The notes beneath the pieces were generated by a model that saw nothing but the letters and a program-made list of their open reading frames with translations, was not told the DNA's origin and did no database searches. This document shows, piece after piece, positions 6,627 through 10,455 of a stretch of DNA of 10,455 nt (the stretch's first letter is position 1; the number at the start of each line of letters is the position of its first letter). The stretch comes from Coriobacteriaceae bacterium (GTDB lineage Bacteria > Actinomycetota > Coriobacteriia > Coriobacteriales > UMGS124): positions 9,017 through 19,471 of the forward strand of contig JAHZHK010000048.1 in the NCBI GenBank assembly GCA_019420325.1, read 5' to 3'. The translations under genes were made by a program, and so were the position numbers.

Positions 6627-8327
6627 ATGACTATGAACGAGAAGGTCCTCGACAGGCGCAGCGTGCTGGCTGGCGCTGGTGTGGCATGTGCGGCTGTTGC
6701 GGTGGGGAGCATGTTCGCAGGCAGTGCGAAGGCCGATGAGGCTGCGCAGGTCGGTGGCGGTTACGCCAACCCCGACGCCATCGGCACGCCTGTTGAGCCA
6801 GATGTGATCGAGGACGTCGACGTCGTCGTCATGGGATCTGGTATGGGTGGCTTCACTGCCGCCATGCTTACCAAGGAGCAGGCGCCCGATGCGGTTGTTG
6901 TCATGCTTGAGAAGCTCGACACCCTGGGCGGTAACACGAACTTCGCTGAGGGCGGCGGCGGTTTCATCAACATGACCCCCGAGGAGGCACGTGCTGGCGT
7001 GCAGGCCGAGGTCATCCAGCGCAACTTTGTTGTGGACCCGGAGCTGTTCTACGCGCTTCGCACCCAGCAGGGCGATTGCTCGGACTGGCTCTTTGGCAAG
7101 CACGGTGTGCAGATCAAGGACTACGGTTCGGGCCAGCCCCTCTACCTCGATGGTCACGGCTCCACGGCCATTGAGACCCTTACGCCCCAGGCCGAGGAGC
7201 TTGGCGTGGACATCCGCACCGGCGCCCGCGCCTTCGCCCTCGTGCTCGCCGACCCTTACACGGCGACGGGCTTGCAGTACAAGGATGCCGACGGCAAGGT
7301 CACGCAGCTCAACGCCAAGGCGGTTGTCATCGCTTCGGGCGGTATGAACACGAACCCCGACCTGCTCAAGTACTACTGCAACGTTGACCTGGGCAAGATC
7401 ATGCCCCTCGGCACCGGCCAGGATGGCGACGGCCACCTCATGGTGGAGCAGACCGCCCATGGCCGCTGCGGCCTGCAGACGATTGATGGCTTCTTCGCGG
7501 GCATCGGCACAGCCGAGGACCCCTGCGGGTTCACGTCGGACCTGAACACGGCAGCTGGCTTCCAGTTCTCCTCGATGTTCGTTAACCAGTACGGCAAGCG
7601 CTTCTACGACGAGTCCTTCTCGTTCAACACGGGTTCGCAGCTGTTCTTCACCTGCATCCCGCAGATGATCCTCTCGCAGAAGGCGGCTTTCTCTGTGTTC
7701 GACGACTCCTATGTGACTCGTTGGGAGAGTGGTGAGTGGCAGAACGGCAAGTGTGGCTACGACAGCGCGGTCAAGGGCGGCCAGCCCCTCGCCATCCGCG
7801 ACGACCTCGAGGCGGTCAAGGACAAGGACTGGTTTTACCAGGGTGACACGATTGAGGAGCTGGGCGAGGCCATTGCCGCCGACGTCGAGAGCTTCGACGT
7901 GGATGCCTTTGTGGCGACGGTCGAGGCCTACAACGCCGCTTCTGAGGGCAGCGCGGCCGACGAGTGGGGCAAGTCGCAGGAGCTCTGCTGGGAGCTCAAA
8001 ACGCCGCCGTTCTATGCGGCGCGTGCTGGTGTGAACGCCTACAACACCAACGGCGGCATCCACATCAACACGAACGCGCAGGTCGTCGACCCCGACGGCA
8101 AGCCCATCGCGGGCCTCTACGCCTCCGGCATCGCCACGGCCGGCTGGGACTCGCAGGTCTACGGCGGCGGCACCAACCAGCCTGTCGCCCTGTGGTGCTC
8201 TTGCGTGGCCGCGAAGCACATCGTGGAGAACATTCTGGGTGGCACCGTGGCCGACGACTGGATGGGCGACGTCCCCATGAGTTCCATCCTGGGCGACGGC
8301 TACGTGAACGGCAACCCGCTGGGATAG
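6627..8327 (+). CDS. Tat-exported FAD-dependent oxidoreductase (FAD_binding_2 family)
   Basis: The product has 566 residues. ATG 6627 is taken as the start because AAGGGAA lies seven bases upstream; ATG 6633 would be too far from it. Residues 1-37 form a Tat signal (D9-R10-R11-S-V-L, Ala-rich core, cleavage near AKADEA). FAD motif VVMGSGMGG lies at 67-75, followed by the acidic end of strand 2 (MLEK) and GGNTNFAEGG at 101-110. A second FAD region (VVIASGG) lies at 233-239, with TGQDGDGH at 263-270. The C-terminal FAD contact is TNGGIHI at 474-480 plus GLYASGIATAG at 496-506. Compared with soluble fumarate reductases, the catalytic arginine near the C-terminus (usually in HGANRLGGN) is replaced in VYGGGTNQP, and the RFxxExxxRD segment reads RFYDESFSFNT. 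Fumarate is therefore an unlikely substrate. No haem or FMN-binding domain is present. It lies downstream of the LuxR-type gene and before a strong hairpin. Confidence 0.92.
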   Translation: MTMNEKVLDRRSVLAGAGVACAAVAVGSMFAGSAKADEAAQVGGGYANPDAIGTPVEPDVIEDVDVVVMGSGMGGFTAAMLTKEQAPDAVVVMLEKLDTLGGNTNFAEGGGGFINMTPEEARAGVQAEVIQRNFVVDPELFYALRTQQGDCSDWLFGKHGVQIKDYGSGQPLYLDGHGSTAIETLTPQAEELGVDIRTGARAFALVLADPYTATGLQYKDADGKVTQLNAKAVVIASGGMNTNPDLLKYYCNVDLGKIMPLGTGQDGDGHLMVEQTAHGRCGLQTIDGFFAGIGTAEDPCGFTSDLNTAAGFQFSSMFVNQYGKRFYDESFSFNTGSQLFFTCIPQMILSQKAAFSVFDDSYVTRWESGEWQNGKCGYDSAVKGGQPLAIRDDLEAVKDKDWFYQGDTIEELGEAIAADVESFDVDAFVATVEAYNAASEGSAADEWGKSQELCWELKTPPFYAARAGVNAYNTNGGIHINTNAQVVDPDGKPIAGLYASGIATAGWDSQVYGGGTNQPVALWCSCVAAKHIVENILGGTVADDWMGDVPMSSILGDGYVNGNPLG

Positions 8328-8369
8328 AGCTTAGCCAGCCGGGGTAACGTGGCATTGCAATAAAACGGG

Positions 8370-8412
8370 CAAGGCCCCCGTTCCGATGTTTTTGTTCGGA
8401 ACGGGGGCCTTG
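8370..8412. terminator. Strong hairpin, probable terminator after the flavoprotein gene
   Basis: A perfect 17-bp stem (8370-8386 with 8396-8412) encloses the 9-base loop TGTTTTTGT, 43 bases after the stop at 8327. The T-tract after the stem is weak on the plus strand (TTGTCC). On the minus strand the stem is followed by CCCGTTTTATT. It should still end plus-strand transcription and separate the flavoprotein unit from the next gene; the exact mechanism is inferred. Confidence 0.8.
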
Positions 8413-8446
8413 TTGTCCGGCATGGCGCTTGTGTGGCACAGCGCTC

Positions 8447-8461
8447 CCGGGTGTGACCCGG
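8447..8461. repeat. Short perfect inverted repeat upstream of the AAA/PD-(D/E)XK gene
   Basis: CCGGGT at 8447-8452 and ACCCGG at 8456-8461 form a 6-bp palindrome with a 3-base centre, about 110 bases before the ATG at 8573. It is compatible with a small operator, but a repeat of this size can arise by chance in GC-rich DNA. Confidence 0.35.
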
Positions 8462-8572
8462 ATGTGCACTCGATTATCCAAAGGTCGCGCCAGTTAGTTC
8501 GCCTCATCATTCATGGTATCTTTCAAGCTGGTGCATGGTTGTATGCGGTTGAGCGGGATGCCGGAGGAAGTT

Positions 8573-10168
8573 ATGGGAGTCGAGCGGATTGCGACGGACA
8601 CGTACGACTTTGAGCGGATCCGTGCGATGGGTTTCACGTACATTGACAAAACGGACCAGCTGTATTCGCTGGTAGATGGCTCCATAGGCTTCCAGTTCTT
8701 CCTTTCCCGCCCTCGCCGCTTCGGCAAGTCGCTGCTTATCTCCACCATCCAGAAGCTCTTCGAGGGCAGGCGCGACCTATTTGAGGGCCTTGCCATTGAC
8801 GGGCTGCCATGGGATTGGTCGGTCAAGTATCCCGTCATCCGCCTCGACATGAGTATGTGCTCGGGGGCAACGGTGGAGGAGGTACAAGACGCGGTCGCGG
8901 TCACGTTGCGGCGCGAGTCCGAGCGCCTGGGAGTACCCTTGCGCAAGGGTGTCGAGCTGCGCGAGCAGTTCGCGCTTTTTGTCGACGATGTCGCTGCTAC
9001 GGGCCCCTTGGGGCAGCTCGTGCTCCTCATCGATGAGTACGACAAACCCCTCACCCGCTGGGTGGGCACGCCCGAGGTCCTGCCATTTCAGGCGTTCCTC
9101 AAGTCGTTCTATTCCGTCGTCAAGCTCACCGAGTCCAAACAGCGCTTCTGCCTCATGACGGGCGTCTCCAAGTTCTCAAAGGTCTCGATTTTCTCGGACC
9201 TCAACAACCTCACCGACATCACGATGGACATGAGGTTTTCCTCGCTGCTTGGCTATACGCACGACGAGGTGCGCGCGAACTTTCCCGAGAGGCTCGCGGC
9301 GCTTGCCCAAACGTTGGGCGCCGACGTCGACGGCGCGTTTGCCCGCCTTGTCTCCATGTACGACGGCTACTGCTTCGACCGCTCGATGACGCGCGTCTTC
9401 AACCCGGTCTCGTTGGGCCGCTGCCTCGACTCGGCCGACATGCGCGCCTACTGGTTTGAGACGGGCACCCCGGGTTGGCTTATGTCGTATGCAAAGAAAG
9501 AACCCATTGACGTCGATGCCTTCACGTTGGGCGATGCCGATCTGGGCACTTTTGAGCCTGCCGACCCTTCTATGCCAGCGGTGCTCTTCCAAACAGGCTA
9601 CCTCACCATCAAAGAGGTTTGGGGCCAGGACATGGGCACGATCTACGACCTGGGCTTCCCCAACAGGGAGGTTTCTGCGGGCTTCAACCGCTGGCTTGCC
9701 AACGCATACATGCGCCCCGGTACGGACGTTTCCAAGACGAGCGGCTGGGCAGTGGCGTGTCAGCGCTCGCTGCGCCGAGGTGACACGGACGGTTTCATGG
9801 ATGCGCTCGAGTCCTTCTTCTCCGCTATTGGCTATGATCTCACCGACCGCTTGTCTGAGCAGGCTTACCAGTGCGTGGCCGTTGCCATCTTGCGTTTTAT
9901 CGGCATCTACCTGGATGCTGAGGTAACAACCTCGCGTGGTCGCATCGACATGGTGATGCGCGCACCGGGTCACGTATTCGTTATGGAGATGAAAGTTGCC
10001 TCAGGGGAGGGGGCTGGCGAGGCCGCTGCGCAGACTGCCCTCGCTCAGATTCGCGAGCGGGGCTACGCCGAGCCCTATCGCAGCTCGGGCAACGAGGTTC
10101 ATTTGCTTGGCGTAGCCTTCGATTGCCTCACGCACAACGTGGGCGCCTGGGTGGGCGAGGAGCTGTAG
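8573..10168 (+). CDS. AAA-ATPase-like / PD-(D/E)XK nuclease superfamily protein (AAA-ATPase_like plus PDDEXK_9, formerly DUF1703)
   Basis: The product has 531 residues from ATG 8573, chosen because GGAGG lies five bases upstream and the protein then begins in the family manner (DFERIRAMGFTYIDKTD). The upstream in-frame ATG at 8513 lacks a good ribosome site. The N-terminal AAA-ATPase-like domain has the family's variant P-loop SRPRRFGKSLL at 45-55 and a Walker B VLLIDEYDKPL at 150-160, with a sensor-like MTGVSKFSKVSIFSDLNNLTDIT region near 195-217. The C-terminal PD-(D/E)XK fold carries E450, D459 (GRIDMV) and E472-x-K474 (VFVMEMKV), then the typical ALAQIRERGYAEPY. All core residues are present, so it may be an active nuclease. 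The family is common as multiple genomic copies in anaerobes, and its physiological role is unsettled; defence or mobile-element links have been suggested. It is separated from the flavoprotein genes by a terminator and is probably monocistronic. Confidence 0.92.
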   Translation: MGVERIATDTYDFERIRAMGFTYIDKTDQLYSLVDGSIGFQFFLSRPRRFGKSLLISTIQKLFEGRRDLFEGLAIDGLPWDWSVKYPVIRLDMSMCSGATVEEVQDAVAVTLRRESERLGVPLRKGVELREQFALFVDDVAATGPLGQLVLLIDEYDKPLTRWVGTPEVLPFQAFLKSFYSVVKLTESKQRFCLMTGVSKFSKVSIFSDLNNLTDITMDMRFSSLLGYTHDEVRANFPERLAALAQTLGADVDGAFARLVSMYDGYCFDRSMTRVFNPVSLGRCLDSADMRAYWFETGTPGWLMSYAKKEPIDVDAFTLGDADLGTFEPADPSMPAVLFQTGYLTIKEVWGQDMGTIYDLGFPNREVSAGFNRWLANAYMRPGTDVSKTSGWAVACQRSLRRGDTDGFMDALESFFSAIGYDLTDRLSEQAYQCVAVAILRFIGIYLDAEVTTSRGRIDMVMRAPGHVFVMEMKVASGEGAGEAAAQTALAQIRERGYAEPYRSSGNEVHLLGVAFDCLTHNVGAWVGEEL

Positions 10169-10199
10169 CGGGTGCCCTGACGTTGCTGAGCTGGGCAAA

Positions 10200-10230
10200 C
10201 GAAGGCTTCGCTTTTTGGTCGTCAACCAAA
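10200..10230 (+). terminator. Possible weak terminator after the AAA/PD-(D/E)XK gene
   Basis: A 4-bp stem CGAA/TTCG (10200-10203, 10207-10210) with loop GGC is followed by C and five T residues (10212-10216). Overlapping it, TTTGGT (10214-10219) and ACCAAA (10225-10230) form a second 6-bp stem with a 5-base loop. Position, 32 bases after the stop at 10168, and the T-run suit a terminator, but the stems are short. Confidence 0.35.
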
Positions 10231-10254
10231 GTGGAATGAGCCAAAGATGAATTA

Positions 10255-10284
10255 GGTTAATCGCGCTTTGGTTGGCGATAAACC
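10255..10284. repeat. Inverted repeat in the right-end intergenic region
   Basis: GGTTAATCGC at 10255-10264 pairs with GCGATAAACC at 10275-10284, 9 of 10 positions, around a 10-base loop. Its right arm overlaps the first copy of the direct repeat starting at 10277. It could be part of a regulatory site for a gene to the right or of a dispersed repeat unit. Confidence 0.5.
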
Positions 10285-10364
10285 ACGCTCAACACCTGCT
10301 CCAACCCTGGCCTTATTTACCTGGCTATTAACGTGGGCTGATGATGCGCCATGCTCAACACCTG
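10277..10364. repeat. Pair of direct repeats, 66-base period
   Basis: Two copies of the pattern GATnnnCCAyGCTCAACACCTG lie at 10277-10298 and 10343-10364. The 16-base core from CCA onward matches at 15 of 16 positions. The copies are exactly 66 bases apart and lie upstream of a possible gene start at 10399. Paired regulator-binding sites or two units of a dispersed intergenic repeat would both fit. No gene is seen between 10169 and 10398. Confidence 0.6.
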
Positions 10365-10398
10365 TCTCGGCGGCTCTGCTGCGCCACTTGGCCAACCT

Positions 10399-10455
10399 AT
10401 GGAGACAATGAACAAGTCCCCCAAACGGCCCCAGCAGGCGCGCGGGGTCCGGGCG
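10399..10455 (+). CDS. Possible start of a further gene, cut by the right edge
   Basis: ATG 10399 and ATG 10408 share one frame that stays open to the window end (19 codons from 10399). The peptide is basic (MNKSPKRPQQARGVRA from 10408). GGAG at 10401-10404 is only a close-spaced ribosome site for 10408. The frame is too short to assign and may be chance; a basic N-terminus before a membrane segment or a DNA-binding domain would be possible. Confidence 0.3.
   Translation, partial: METMNKSPKRPQQARGVRA

Noticed and set aside
6594..8219. 541-residue minus-strand open frame opposite the Tat flavoprotein
   Set aside because: It mirrors the codon structure of the real gene, is rich in Arg, Val and Ala without domain motifs, and lacks a convincing ribosome site.
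8513..8572. Alternative start for the AAA/PD-(D/E)XK protein at 8513
   Set aside because: No ribosome site precedes it, and the family-like N-terminus begins at 8573 behind a strong GGAGG.
9176..9973. 265-residue minus-strand open frame opposite the AAA/PD-(D/E)XK gene
   Set aside because: It is antisense to a gene whose motifs are all intact, and has no recognisable domain.
10277..10364. CRISPR array
   Set aside because: There are only two copies, with a 44-base spacer and overlap with another repeat, and no cas gene; this does not make an array.

Overview
The window looks like chromosomal DNA from a high-GC anaerobic actinobacterium, most likely class Coriobacteriia (Eggerthellaceae, Slackia or Collinsella-type gut or oral bacteria). 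This rests on gene content, not on a marker gene: several twin-arginine (Tat) exported flavoproteins, a polytopic membrane protein ending in a LuxR helix-turn-helix domain, and strong G/C preference at third codon positions. No rRNA, tRNA, CRISPR array or transposase was seen.

Layout. The minus strand carries a two-gene unit read leftwards. First is a Tat-exported Old Yellow Enzyme / 2,4-dienoyl-CoA reductase-like protein with FMN, 4Fe-4S and FAD modules (1070-3328). After an 84-base gap comes a Tat-exported FAD_binding_2 flavoprotein (985 down to the left edge, incomplete). A 583-base intergenic region (3329-3911) separates this unit from plus-strand genes and holds a large imperfect palindrome (3552-3632). 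The plus strand then carries a NapH-like polytopic membrane protein with two ferredoxin-type 4Fe-4S motifs (3912-4748), a roughly 12-helix membrane protein with a LuxR HTH (4874-6421), a third Tat flavoprotein (6627-8327) and a strong 17-bp hairpin (8370-8412). An AAA-ATPase-like / PD-(D/E)XK protein (8573-10168) follows and seems unrelated. The right end is a repeat-bearing intergenic region, possibly with the start of another gene at 10399.

How the genes may work together (inference). The three flavoproteins have Tat signals, so they should act outside the cytoplasmic membrane. None shows a haem motif, and no FMN-binding domain is visible in the two FAD_binding_2 proteins. A NapH-like quinol-oxidising iron-sulfur membrane protein beside them is a plausible electron source. 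The membrane-bound LuxR regulator is a plausible sensor controlling the adjacent reductase gene or genes. The set therefore reads as a candidate respiratory module that reduces small organic molecules, of the kind expanded in gut Coriobacteriia. Substrates cannot be read from the sequence.
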